Below, piece by piece: positions 16,748 through 24,121 of a stretch of DNA of 59,884 nucleotides. Position 1 is the first letter of the stretch, and every line of letters starts with the position of its first letter. This DNA comes from Caryophanales bacterium UBA1737 (GTDB lineage: Bacteria > Bacillota_I > Bacilli_A > ML615J-28 > CAG-313), in contig DCIB01000005.1 of NCBI GenBank assembly GCA_002315915.1, positions 29,515 to 89,398 on the forward strand, in the 5' to 3' direction. The notes under the pieces were generated by a model. That model worked only from the letters and a program-made list of their open reading frames with translations, was not told where the DNA came from and did no database searches. The position numbers and the translations under genes are program-made.

Positions 16748-17437
16748 CTATAGTAAATCTGAATCAAGTTTGATACCAGGGCCCATAGTTGAACAAACGT
16801 TCGCGCTTAATACATATACACCTTTAACTGTTTGAGGTTTAATATGCATGATTTGAGCGGAAATTGCTTTGATGTTTTCTATTAAAGCTTGATCTGAGAA
16901 AGATACTTTTCCAACTGGAACTTGTACATTACCAACTTTATCAGTACGATATTCTACTTTACCAGCTTTAAATTCTTTTACTGTTTGTTCAATATTCATA
17001 GTTACAGTACCAGTTTTAGGGTTTGGCATTAAGCCTTTTGGACCTAAGATTTTACCTAGTTTACCAAGTTCACCCATCATATCTGGAGTAGCAATGATCA
17101 TATCAAAATCAAACCAACCAGCTTTAATTTTTTCAAGATAATCTACATCACCTGCATAATCAGCACCAGCAGCTAAACCTTCTTTTGCTTTAGTTTCTTT
17201 TGCAATTACTAAAACACGAATAGTTTTACCAGTACCATTAGGTAGTGAAATAGCACCACGTAAGTTTTGGTCAGCTTGACGTGGATCAATGTTTAATCTG
17301 AATGCAACTTCAACAGTAGCATCAAATTTAACAGTACTTGTCTTTTTAACCAATGAAACTGCTTCTTCAATCGCATATTTTTTGTTTTGATCGATTAGTT
17401 TAACAGCTTCTTGATATTTTTTTCCTCTTTTAGCCAT
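16748..17437 (-). CDS. rplA: 50S ribosomal protein L1
   Basis: Binds helix 76-78 of 23S rRNA at the ribosome exit site and, in many bacteria, represses its own operon. 229 residues, normal length. Seen: KRGKKYQEAVKLID at the start, FRLNIDPRQADQNLRGAISLP near 47 (given without gap), MGELGKLGKILGPKGLMPNP near 120 and the C-terminal GVYVLSANVCSTMGPGIKLD. AAGGAGG precedes the ATG. Second gene after rplK. Stop codon TAG. Confidence 0.96.
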   Translation of the reverse strand: MAKRGKKYQEAVKLIDQNKKYAIEEAVSLVKKTSTVKFDATVEVAFRLNIDPRQADQNLRGAISLPNGTGKTIRVLVIAKETKAKEGLAAGADYAGDVDYLEKIKAGWFDFDMIIATPDMMGELGKLGKILGPKGLMPNPKTGTVTMNIEQTVKEFKAGKVEYRTDKVGNVQVPVGKVSFSDQALIENIKAISAQIMHIKPQTVKGVYVLSANVCSTMGPGIKLDSDLL

Positions 17438-17499
17438 TTTCTTTCTTTTTCCTCCTTAATGTGGTCAAACGGATTATACCTCCCACAAATTTAAGTAGA

Positions 17500-17931
17500 C
17501 TATCCTTCTACAACGATCCCCATTTGTTTAGCAGTACCTTCAACAATTTTGGCAGCTGCTTCTTCATCATATGCATTTAAGTCAGGCATCTTAGTTCTTG
17601 CAACTTCTAATAATTTTTCTTTAGAAATTTTTGCAACAACTTGTTTAGATGGAGTTGCAGCACCCTTTTGGATGTTGCAAGCCTTTCTTAAAAGGTCTGA
17701 TGCAGGCGGAGTCTTTGTAACGAAGGTGAAGCTCTTATCTTCGTAGATAGTTATTACAGCTGGAATAACATAACCAGCCATACTAGCTGTACGGTCATTA
17801 AATTGACTACAGAATTGAGCAATTTGAATTCCAGTAGGACCTAATGCAGAACCAACTGGTGGAGCGGGATTGGCTTTTCCTGCTGCGATTTGTAATTTAA
17901 CAACAGCTTTTACTTTTTTAGCCTGTGCCAC
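17500..17931 (-). CDS. rplK: 50S ribosomal protein L11
   Basis: Part of the GTPase-associated centre; also the target of thiopeptides and needed for the RelA-type stringent response. N-terminal KLQIAAGKANPAPPVGSALG and C-terminal rRNA-binding domain are complete. I set the start at the GTG at 17931 (protein begins MAQAKKVKAV, 143 residues), because AGGAGG lies about 8 bases before it and the upstream in-frame GTG at 17940 directly abuts that site. First gene of rplKA, with a promoter and structured leader upstream. Stop codon TAG. Confidence 0.95.
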   Translation of the reverse strand: MAQAKKVKAVVKLQIAAGKANPAPPVGSALGPTGIQIAQFCSQFNDRTASMAGYVIPAVITIYEDKSFTFVTKTPPASDLLRKACNIQKGAATPSKQVVAKISKEKLLEVARTKMPDLNAYDEEAAAKIVEGTAKQMGIVVEG

Positions 17932-17960
17932 GTGACACACCTCCTTTTAATTGTCCGTGA

Positions 17961-17993
17961 TGTGGTTTGCGAACACTATGATGTTCTTCCACA
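17961..17993 (-). promoter_or_regulatory. candidate L1-binding leader hairpin of rplK-rplA
   Basis: Reading the minus strand: TGTGG, AA, GAACA, six-base loop, TGTTC, GCAAA, CCACA. Two perfect 5-bp stems are separated by an asymmetric internal loop, about 30 bases before rplK. This two-stem shape resembles L1 operator mimics of its 23S rRNA site in L11 operons. Assignment is inference from shape and location. Confidence 0.45.
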
Positions 17994-18044
17994 CTTAAAA
18001 TAAAATTAATTCATAGTATATTTGCGTCTTATGCACGCTCTAAT

Positions 18045-18073
18045 ATTTTACTATATATTTATCAATTAATCAA
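18045..18073 (-). promoter_or_regulatory. promoter of rplK-rplA
   Basis: Minus strand -35 TTGATT (18068-18073), a 17-base spacer and -10 TAAAAT (18045-18050), giving a leader of about 105 bases that contains the candidate L1 hairpin. Confidence 0.55.
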
Positions 18074-18094
18074 ATAATTTGAACCTTATAATAA

Positions 18095-18128
18095 ATATAA
18101 AAAATCCTTATTTTTTAATAAGGATTTT
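18095..18128 (-). terminator. terminator of the 190-aa gene
   Basis: Twelve-base stem AAAATCCTTATT/AATAAGGATTTT with T-rich flank on the minus strand; it insulates rplK from the gene upstream. Confidence 0.75.
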
Positions 18129-18142
18129 ACAGTTTTATATAA

Positions 18143-18715
18143 TTAATTATCACTTCTTGATGGAGCATACTTAACATACTTACTTTTATAATATTTAACC
18201 ACTATAGAGAGTGAAGATTTAGATTCAATATCTTCACAAACAAGTACATCTTCATCAACAAATTTTAGATAATATTGTAATCTTACTAACGCATCAAAAA
18301 CAATTTGACAATTAGTAGGCTTTAAAACAATTAGTTTATCATCACATAATTTATCAGCTACAACACTTAATTTAACAATAAGTGGAACTTCAGATAATAT
18401 ATTATTTACCATATCTAATATTTTATTTTTATCATCATCACTTAAATTATCATAATTTTCTAAATCACATGATTTAAAAATATCTTCTTTAGGAGATATT
18501 AAGTGTAAAAAAGATAATTCTTGACCACGAATAACATTATCAGATATTGCAACTTTAAATAATAATGATTGAATGTAATTATTAGTATTAGATAATAATT
18601 CTTCAAAAGAATAATCTAATTTTTCGCTTGAAAAATTATACATTTTATTAGCGTGTAGAAGCAAATCCATATAAACATTTTGCGCTACGCTTATTAATTT
18701 TGGAACATCATTCAT
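18143..18715 (-). CDS. unrecognised 190-aa soluble protein between nusG and rplK
   Basis: I do not recognise the family with confidence. Start chosen at the ATG at 18715 (MNDVPKLI), because the in-frame ATG five codons upstream overlaps the GGAGG ribosome site. The protein is mainly helical, acidic and Leu/Ile/Asp-rich, with no signal peptide or membrane helix. The segment SDNVIRGQELSFLHLI near 60-75 has a loose likeness to TerB-type acidic helical domains; the likeness is weak. It has its own promoter and terminator and occupies a junction (nusG-rplK) that is empty in most bacteria. Confidence 0.7.
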   Translation of the reverse strand: MNDVPKLISVAQNVYMDLLLHANKMYNFSSEKLDYSFEELLSNTNNYIQSLLFKVAISDNVIRGQELSFLHLISPKEDIFKSCDLENYDNLSDDDKNKILDMVNNILSEVPLIVKLSVVADKLCDDKLIVLKPTNCQIVFDALVRLQYYLKFVDEDVLVCEDIESKSSLSIVVKYYKSKYVKYAPSRSDN

Positions 18716-18734
18716 AAAATTTACCTCCATTTAT

Positions 18735-18763
18735 ATTATAAAAATTTATATATAAAAATGCAA
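18735..18763 (-). promoter_or_regulatory. promoter of the 190-aa gene, overlapping the nusG terminator
   Basis: Minus strand -35 TTGCAT (18758-18763), a 17-base spacer and -10 TATAAT (18735-18740). The -35 box is part of the 3' arm of the nusG terminator stem. Confidence 0.6.
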
Positions 18764-18785
18764 CCTTTTAATAAGATTGCATTTT
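18755..18785 (-). terminator. terminator of rpmG-secE-nusG
   Basis: Thirteen-base stem at 18755-18767 and 18773-18785 with one G-U wobble on the minus strand, ending in TTTT. It starts 4 bases after the nusG stop. Confidence 0.8.
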
Positions 18786-18789
18786 TATA

Positions 18790-19344
18790 TTATTTATTAG
18801 CTTTAATTTCGTTAAACGCAAAATCAGTTGAAGTAGATCTACCTAAGAATTCAACTACAACTTTAGCAGTTTGTTTCTCAAGATCAATTGATTCAACTAT
18901 TCCAGATTGACCTACATAGTTTCCTGATACTATTTCTACAGTATCTCCTACTTTAAAGTCAATATTATATTCAATTTTAATACCACCTTGTTTTAAAATA
19001 GGAATAATTTCACTATCAGTTAAAGGTACAGGTTGTGTTCCACCACCGCTAGATCCTAAAAATCCTGTAACTAATGGTGTATTACGTACAATAAACCAAG
19101 AATCTTCTGTAACAATCATTTCAATGAATATATATCCAGGATATATTAACTCATCTTTAGTTTTTTCAATACCTTTTTTAGTTTTATATACGGTTTTAAC
19201 TTTAGGAATAAATACTTGGAAAATATAGTCTTGCATATTTAACGACTTAATACGTTGTTCAATATTAGTCTTACATTGATCTTCCATTTTTTGTACAGTC
19301 TGTACAATATACCAAGCTTTTACGTTATCGTATTCAATACTCAT
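18790..19344 (-). CDS. nusG: transcription termination/antitermination factor NusG
   Basis: Binds the RNA polymerase clamp and modulates pausing and termination. 184 residues, normal length. NGN domain: AWYIVQTVQKMEDQCKTNI, then YPGYIFIEM near 82 and WFIVRNTPLVTGFLG near 96. C-terminal KOW domain: FKVGDTVEIVSGNYVGQSG near 130. 13 bases behind secE; last gene of rpmG-secE-nusG. Confidence 0.96.
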   Translation of the reverse strand: MSIEYDNVKAWYIVQTVQKMEDQCKTNIEQRIKSLNMQDYIFQVFIPKVKTVYKTKKGIEKTKDELIYPGYIFIEMIVTEDSWFIVRNTPLVTGFLGSSGGGTQPVPLTDSEIIPILKQGGIKIEYNIDFKVGDTVEIVSGNYVGQSGIVESIDLEKQTAKVVVEFLGRSTSTDFAFNEIKANK

Positions 19345-19357
19345 GATTTAATACCTT

Positions 19358-19756
19358 TTAAAATAATTTAATAAACCATTCGATTAATGCATCGAACCCA
19401 ACAAATAATAAAGCAAGAATTAAACTAAATACAACAACAGTTAAAATATTAGAGAAAAAATCTTTTTTCTTTAAACCAGATAAATGTTTAATTTCTGCAA
19501 ATGAAGGACGATAGAATCCCCAAACAGCAAGAATTAAAGAAGCAGCACCAAGTCCTACTAATATCCAAGCAAATAATTCAGGATGTTCACCAATTATCGC
19601 AACATCTTCTTTTATTGTTACACCGTTTTCGCCAGTTAAAACAATTACTCCTAATTCAATAGCAAAAATAGCTAATACTACTAATATTAAATTTTCATAA
19701 CGCCATTCATGAGTAATAGCTTGCCAAATACGGTTATTTTTCTTTTCTTCATTCAT
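19358..19756 (-). CDS. secE: preprotein translocase subunit SecE, three-helix form
   Basis: Essential partner of SecY in the protein-export channel. The C-terminal part has the SecE layout: amphipathic helix FYRPSFAEIKHLSGLKKK, then a membrane helix near 103-127. Unlike the ~60-residue single-helix SecE usual in Gram-positives, this one is 132 residues with two more membrane helices at about 21-41 and 63-83, a topology like that of E. coli SecE. Position between rpmG and nusG supports the call. AAGGAG precedes the ATG. Confidence 0.85.
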   Translation of the reverse strand: MNEEKKNNRIWQAITHEWRYENLILVVLAIFAIELGVIVLTGENGVTIKEDVAIIGEHPELFAWILVGLGAASLILAVWGFYRPSFAEIKHLSGLKKKDFFSNILTVVVFSLILALLFVGFDALIEWFIKLF

Positions 19757-19767
19757 AGTAAGACTCC

Positions 19768-19917
19768 TTATTTTGTTTCTTTATGAATAGTATGTTTATT
19801 ACAACGAGGACAAAATTTTTTTATTTCCATACGTTCTGTTGTATTTAATTTATTTTTTGCTGTTGTATAGTTACGTGATAAACATTCACTACACACCAAA
19901 ATCACTCTTTGTCTCAT
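19768..19917 (-). CDS. rpmG: 50S ribosomal protein L33
   Basis: Short gene (49 residues) read directly from the sequence: begins MRQRVILVCSEC and ends FCPRCNKHTIHKETK. Both CxxC pairs (CSEC, CPRC) are present, so this is the zinc-binding (C+) form of L33. GAGGA precedes the ATG. It sits at the usual place before secE, 11 bases upstream of it, and starts a new transcript from a strong promoter. Confidence 0.95.
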   Translation of the reverse strand: MRQRVILVCSECLSRNYTTAKNKLNTTERMEIKKFCPRCNKHTIHKETK

Positions 19918-19935
19918 TGTTTTAATCCTCTTTTT

Positions 19936-19964
19936 ATATTATCAAATATAGCCTTATATGTCAA
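19936..19964 (-). promoter_or_regulatory. strong promoter of rpmG-secE-nusG
   Basis: Minus strand consensus -35 TTGACA (19959-19964), a 17-base spacer and -10 TAATAT (19936-19941) preceded by TGA (extended -10). Confidence 0.7.
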
Positions 19965-19978
19965 TCAATATATTTTAC

Positions 19979-20518
19979 TTAAGCTTTGTATTTTTCTCTT
20001 ATTTTTTTTGCTACACGTTGCTTTGTATTATATAAAGATTTAGGTTCAATATTAAATTCTTTTACAATATCTTCAATATTCCAAGTCTTTATAAAATATA
20101 GGTTATAAACAAGACTTTCTAATTCGCTAAAATTATATGACTCTTCTTTTAATAAATAAATATCATTAGTCTCTTCTGTATAAGAATAGTCATCTAAACT
20201 TTCTTTTAAATCATTTCTAAAAGTTTTACCAAGTTTTGTCATTAAATTAATATAATGTCTTGTAAGTAATAATTCAAAGAAAGTAGTAAAGCGCATTTTG
20301 GATTCACAATCAAAAATACGTATTGCTTTATGAAGAATAATACATCCTTCTTGATAAAAGTCTTCTTTATAAAGGTAAGGTACATTAAACTTCTTAATTT
20401 TTGAATTAATTAAAAAACTATATTTCCAAAATAAAATATTATAAGCTTCTTCATTATAATCTCTTGCATAATACAAAAGTTCATAATCATTGTAATTAGA
20501 AAAATTATTGTATTCCAT
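19979..20518 (-). CDS. sigH: SigH-like RNA polymerase sigma factor
   Basis: Sigma-70 family factor of the SigH/SigX size class, 179 residues. Region 2: YKEDFYQEGCIILHKAIRI near 51-69, followed by RFTTFFELLLTRHYINL near 77. Region 4 helix-turn-helix near 145-178: WNIEDIVKEFNIEPKSLYN, then QRVAKKIREKY. It occupies the place of Bacillus sigH between the rlmB end and rpmG, which supports orthology. In Bacillus SigH controls transition-state genes, and relatives control competence; no sporulation gene is seen here, so the regulon is unknown. Shorter than Bacillus SigH (218). Confidence 0.75.
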   Translation of the reverse strand: MEYNNFSNYNDYELLYYARDYNEEAYNILFWKYSFLINSKIKKFNVPYLYKEDFYQEGCIILHKAIRIFDCESKMRFTTFFELLLTRHYINLMTKLGKTFRNDLKESLDDYSYTEETNDIYLLKEESYNFSELESLVYNLYFIKTWNIEDIVKEFNIEPKSLYNTKQRVAKKIREKYKA

Positions 20519-20536
20519 ATAAAATATCCCTATTAA

Positions 20537-21250
20537 TTATTTATTTTTTAATCTATTTCTTAATACTTCATAAAATATTAAGCTAGCAGATACTGATGCA
20601 TTTAAACTGTTAACATGTCCAACCATAGGAATTCTAATTAAATAATCACAATGATCTTTAACTATTTTAGATATTCCTTTGCCTTCAGATCCTATTACAA
20701 CTACTATTTTCCCAGAATAGTCTTGCTTATCATAAGAAACTGATCCATCTAGTTCAGTACCAATAATCCAATATCCACAAGATTTTAAATATTCAATTGT
20801 TTGAACAAGATTTGTAACTCTAGAACATGGCACATATTCTATTGCGCCAGTTGATATTTTAGCAACTAAGTTAGATAATCCAACACTTCTATTTTTACTA
20901 AATATTACTCCATCGATACCTGCAGCATCACAAGTTCTAAGAATAGCTCCTAAATTATGAGGATCTTCCAATGAATCAAGTAATGCAAAACATACATCGT
21001 TTTTTGATTTATTTAATTCTACTAATTTTTCTATTGAAACATATTCATAATCACTAGTTTCTAAAATAATACCTTGATGCACACCATCTACTAATAAATC
21101 TAATTCTTTAGAATCTTTAATTTCAATTTCACAATTATTATTTAATAAATTATTTATAGTTTCGTACATTTGTTTAGAAACAAATGCTTTTATTATATTT
21201 CTTTTAGATTTAATTGCTTCTAAACAAGTATTTTTTCCATATATTAGCAT
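20537..21250 (-). CDS. rlmB: 23S rRNA (guanosine-2'-O)-methyltransferase RlmB/TrmH family
   Basis: SPOUT-family methyltransferase acting on 23S rRNA. 237 residues. N-terminal substrate-binding domain begins LIYGKNTCLEAIKS. Catalytic domain: LDSLEDPHNLGAILRTCDA near 92, VVVIGSEGKGIS near 184, RIPMVGHVNSLNASVSASL near 205, the trefoil-knot motifs 1-3. The start overlaps the end of mrnC by 7 bases, implying coupled translation. Confidence 0.92.
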   Translation of the reverse strand: MLIYGKNTCLEAIKSKRNIIKAFVSKQMYETINNLLNNNCEIEIKDSKELDLLVDGVHQGIILETSDYEYVSIEKLVELNKSKNDVCFALLDSLEDPHNLGAILRTCDAAGIDGVIFSKNRSVGLSNLVAKISTGAIEYVPCSRVTNLVQTIEYLKSCGYWIIGTELDGSVSYDKQDYSGKIVVVIGSEGKGISKIVKDHCDYLIRIPMVGHVNSLNASVSASLIFYEVLRNRLKNK

Positions 21251-21630
21251 AAATTATTCTCCACAATTGATATTGATTTATCTAATATTTCATTTAATCT
21301 AGATGTATTTTTAGATAAATATAAATAACCTATTATTGCTTCAAAACCAGATGATATTAAATAATCAGATCTATTCACATTTTTACGATGATTTGATGGT
21401 GCTTTATTTCTTCCTCTTAGATAGATGGCCATTTCATCTTCATTAAGAAAATCTTTTATAGAATTAAATATTAATGCATGAGCTTTAGCTGATACAAAAT
21501 TAATTGCTAATTTATTTAATTCTTTTGTTTTAGTAATATTTTTATTTAATAAATATTCTCTAACATAAAGCTCGTATACTGCATCACCTAAATAAGCAAG
21601 ATCTGCACCATTTAATAATTTATAATCCAT
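21244..21630 (-). CDS. mrnC: mini-ribonuclease III
   Basis: RNase III-like enzyme without a dsRNA-binding domain; in Bacillus it matures 23S rRNA ends. 128 residues. Seen: NGADLAYLGDAVYELYVRE near 7 with the catalytic Asp, SAKAHA near 47, LRGRNKAP near 71 and SGFEAIIGYLYL near 94 with the second acidic site. One-base overlap (TAATG) with cysS before it; overlaps rlmB after it. Confidence 0.92.
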   Translation of the reverse strand: MDYKLLNGADLAYLGDAVYELYVREYLLNKNITKTKELNKLAINFVSAKAHALIFNSIKDFLNEDEMAIYLRGRNKAPSNHRKNVNRSDYLISSGFEAIIGYLYLSKNTSRLNEILDKSISIVENNLC

Positions 21631-22982
21631 TAAAGTCTAATACCTAATTCTGTTATTTTATTTCTTAAAATATCTGCTTTATCAAAATCTTTATTATTTC
21701 TTGCATCAAGCCAATCATTAACTAGCTTTAGTTCATCACTATTTAATGGCTTAATATCAACATTAATACCTAAAACATATAACATATCTTTTAATGTTTT
21801 ATAATCATCTTGTAAAGAAGATATTGTGATATTTTTATCCCTTAAATGAGTATTAATAATCTTCATTAAATCATATAGTTTTGCAATAGCATTAGCTGTA
21901 TTAAAATCATATGCCATTTCATTTAAGAATTCATTCATGATTGGCAAAACATTACCTTCTTTTAAGTTATAAGATAATTCTAATTTTCTATATAAAGATA
22001 TAAATAGTTTTTCAATTTTATAATATTCTTGTTCCATTTGTTTAATCATATCAGATTGATATTGAATGGTTTGACGATAGTGATTAGATAATAGACATAG
22101 TCTTAATGCCATCGGATGATATTCTTTAACAATATCTTTTATCCATATAACATTACCAAGTGATTTACTCATCTTTTCACCTTTTAAATCAAGACGAGCA
22201 TTATGAATCCAATAATTAGCTAAAGTATTTTTACATAAAGAATAGTTTTGGGCAATTTCATTTTCATGATGTGGAAATTTTAAATCAATACCACCACCAT
22301 GTATATCAATTTGATCACCTAATATTTTATGAATCATAACTACACATTCTGTATGCCATCCAGGTCTTCCAGCACCAAAACATGAATCCCATTTTCTTCC
22401 TGTATCTGAAGTCTTTTTCCATAAAGTAAAATCTCTTGGATCTTCTTTTCCAGAATTTATATCAATTCGTGCACCTACTTCTAATTCATCTAATTTCTGA
22501 TTAGATAAGCATCCGTATTTATCGTCACTTTGAACTCTAAAATATACATCATCACCTGATACATAAGCATGATTAGTTTTTACTAAATCATTAATAAATG
22601 ATACGATTTCTGGAATAGTTTTAGTAACTTGAGGTCTAATAACATCCATTTCACAGTTTAATGCAACATTAGCGTCAATAAAAGCTTGCATGTATCTTGA
22701 AGATATTTCTTCTTCTTTAACGCCTTCTTTTTGAGCACTTAAAATTATTTTATCATCTATATCGGTAAAATTAGAAACATGTTTAACATTATAACCAATA
22801 TATTTTAAAAATCTTTTAACTGTATCAAAGAATACCACAGGTCTAGCATTTCCTATATGTTGATGATCATATACAGTAGGACCACAAACATACATAGAAA
22901 CTTCGCCTTCTTTAATTGTTTTAAAATCTTCTATTTTATTTGTAAGTGAGTTATAAACTTTTATGTTGTAATTATTATTCAT
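21630..22982 (-). CDS. cysS: cysteinyl-tRNA synthetase
   Basis: Charges tRNA-Cys. 450 residues. Seen: YVCGPTVYDHQHIGNARP (class I HIGH region), the zinc ligands Cys in YVCGPTVY and CFGAGRPGWHTECVVMIH, and the KMSKS loop GEKMSKSLGN. The start is placed at the ATG of MNNNYNIKV (22982) because AAGGAGT lies just before it; an upstream in-frame start would swallow that site. No T-box leader was seen in the ~110 bases upstream. First gene of cysS-mrnC-rlmB-sigH. Confidence 0.95.
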   Translation of the reverse strand: MNNNYNIKVYNSLTNKIEDFKTIKEGEVSMYVCGPTVYDHQHIGNARPVVFFDTVKRFLKYIGYNVKHVSNFTDIDDKIILSAQKEGVKEEEISSRYMQAFIDANVALNCEMDVIRPQVTKTIPEIVSFINDLVKTNHAYVSGDDVYFRVQSDDKYGCLSNQKLDELEVGARIDINSGKEDPRDFTLWKKTSDTGRKWDSCFGAGRPGWHTECVVMIHKILGDQIDIHGGGIDLKFPHHENEIAQNYSLCKNTLANYWIHNARLDLKGEKMSKSLGNVIWIKDIVKEYHPMALRLCLLSNHYRQTIQYQSDMIKQMEQEYYKIEKLFISLYRKLELSYNLKEGNVLPIMNEFLNEMAYDFNTANAIAKLYDLMKIINTHLRDKNITISSLQDDYKTLKDMLYVLGINVDIKPLNSDELKLVNDWLDARNNKDFDKADILRNKITELGIRL

Positions 22983-23029
22983 AATAAAACTCCTTGAGTA
23001 TTTAGACAAAATATAACTATTAAGTATTA

Positions 23030-23062
23030 GTTTAAAATAAGACCACTATAAATAGTGGCCTT
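23030..23062 (-). terminator. terminator of rplM-rpsI
   Basis: Ten-base stem AAGGCCACTA/TAGTGGTCTT on the minus strand (one G-U wobble), then ATTTTAAA. Lies between rpsI and cysS. Confidence 0.65.
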
Positions 23063-23090
23063 AATAAAGTTCGTTGTTCTGTATAAAAAA

Positions 23091-23483
23091 CTAACGTTTT
23101 GAGAATTGTGGTGAACGACGTGCTTTTTTAAGTCCGTATTTTTTACGTTCAACTTCACGAGAATCACGAGTTAAGAATCCAGCTCTCTTTAAAGCGCTAC
23201 GGAATTCAGGATTAACAAGTAATAATGCACGAGCGATACCTAAACGCATAGCTCCAGCTTGACCAGATATTCCTCCACCTTGTACGTTAACTAAACAATC
23301 ATATTGGTCTTGAACACCAGTTAATGTTAATGGTTGAAGTACATCTAGGCGAATTGCTGCAGAAGGAATGTATTCAACGAAATTACGATCGTTACAAGTA
23401 AATTTTCCAGTTCCAGGTACTAAACGTACTCTAGCAACAGAACTTTTACGACGACCAGTTGCTTGATATTGTGTAACTGCCAT
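23091..23483 (-). CDS. rpsI: 30S ribosomal protein S9
   Basis: Small-subunit protein whose C-terminal tail reaches the P-site tRNA. 130 residues from the ATG at 23483 (MAVTQYQATGRRKSS, the usual N-terminus); a second ATG two codons earlier is possible. C-terminal GLKKARRSPQFSKR has the typical basic ending KR. GGAGG precedes. Eight bases separate it from the rplM stop. Stop codon TAG. Confidence 0.96.
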   Translation of the reverse strand: MAVTQYQATGRRKSSVARVRLVPGTGKFTCNDRNFVEYIPSAAIRLDVLQPLTLTGVQDQYDCLVNVQGGGISGQAGAMRLGIARALLLVNPEFRSALKRAGFLTRDSREVERKKYGLKKARRSPQFSKR

Positions 23484-23497
23484 AATCATTGTTCCTC

Positions 23498-23944
23498 CTA
23501 CTTAATTTCTAATGGGAATTGTTCAGGTTTTTGAGCTTGTTGTTCGTGATCCGGACCAGCATAAACATAAAGACGTCTATACATGTCAGCACCAAGTTTT
23601 CCCTTTGGTAACATTCCTTTAACTGCAAATTCAACAACCTTTGTAGGGTATTGATCAAGAGTTTCTTGAGCAGTTCTTGATTTTAAACCACCGGCATAAC
23701 CACTAGCACGGTAATATTTTTTTTGTTCTAATTTCTTGCCTGTTAATACAACTTTATCAGCGTTAACGATAATAACATAATCACCCCCATCAATATTCGG
23801 AGTATATGTTGGTTTGTTTTTACCTTTTAATACTACTGCTACTTGTGAAGCAAGACGACCTAGAACTTTATCAGTAGCATCAATAACATACCACTTACGA
23901 TCAGCTCTAGCTTTTTCTGTTGTGTTCATAAATGTAGAACGCAT
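23498..23944 (-). CDS. rplM: 50S ribosomal protein L13
   Basis: Early-assembling large-subunit protein. 148 residues. Seen: ADRKWYVIDATDKVLGRLAS near 14, GDYVIIVNADKVVLTGKK near 53, AVKGMLPKGKLG near 107 and LYVYAGPDHEQQAQKP near the end. GGAGG precedes the ATG. Paired with rpsI, as in most bacteria. Stop codon TAG. Confidence 0.96.
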   Translation of the reverse strand: MRSTFMNTTEKARADRKWYVIDATDKVLGRLASQVAVVLKGKNKPTYTPNIDGGDYVIIVNADKVVLTGKKLEQKKYYRASGYAGGLKSRTAQETLDQYPTKVVEFAVKGMLPKGKLGADMYRRLYVYAGPDHEQQAQKPEQFPLEIK

Positions 23945-24058
23945 AATTTTTCCTCCATAAAATAATTAAATTACTCTTTTTTGAAGGGCATTGTGGGTTT
24001 TAAGTCTCATCGACTAATGTATCATATATATATTAACAAAAATATTATAAATAGTCAA
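23945..24058 (-). promoter_or_regulatory. promoter and untranslated leader of rplM-rpsI
   Basis: Minus strand -35 TTGACT (24053-24058), a 17-base spacer and -10 TAATAT (24030-24035). About 80 bases of leader follow, including CCCACAATGCCC. An L13-binding leader is known at this place in Firmicutes, but I cannot confirm its fold here. Confidence 0.5.
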
Positions 24059-24093
24059 AATTAATACACACATTATATTTATTTCACAAATAA

Positions 24094-24121
24094 AAAATAG
24101 AGTCTAAATAGACTCTATTTT
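24094..24121 (-). terminator. terminator of the glgB-to-yitT operon
   Basis: Thirteen-base perfect arms (24094-24106 with 24109-24121, centred on GAGTCTAAATAGACTC), T-rich beyond on the minus strand; overlaps the yitT stop codon. Confidence 0.75.

Noticed and set aside
22983..23090. T-box leader before cysS
   Set aside because: No specifier stem or T-box core sequence is visible; the gap is filled by the rpsI terminator and a short leader.
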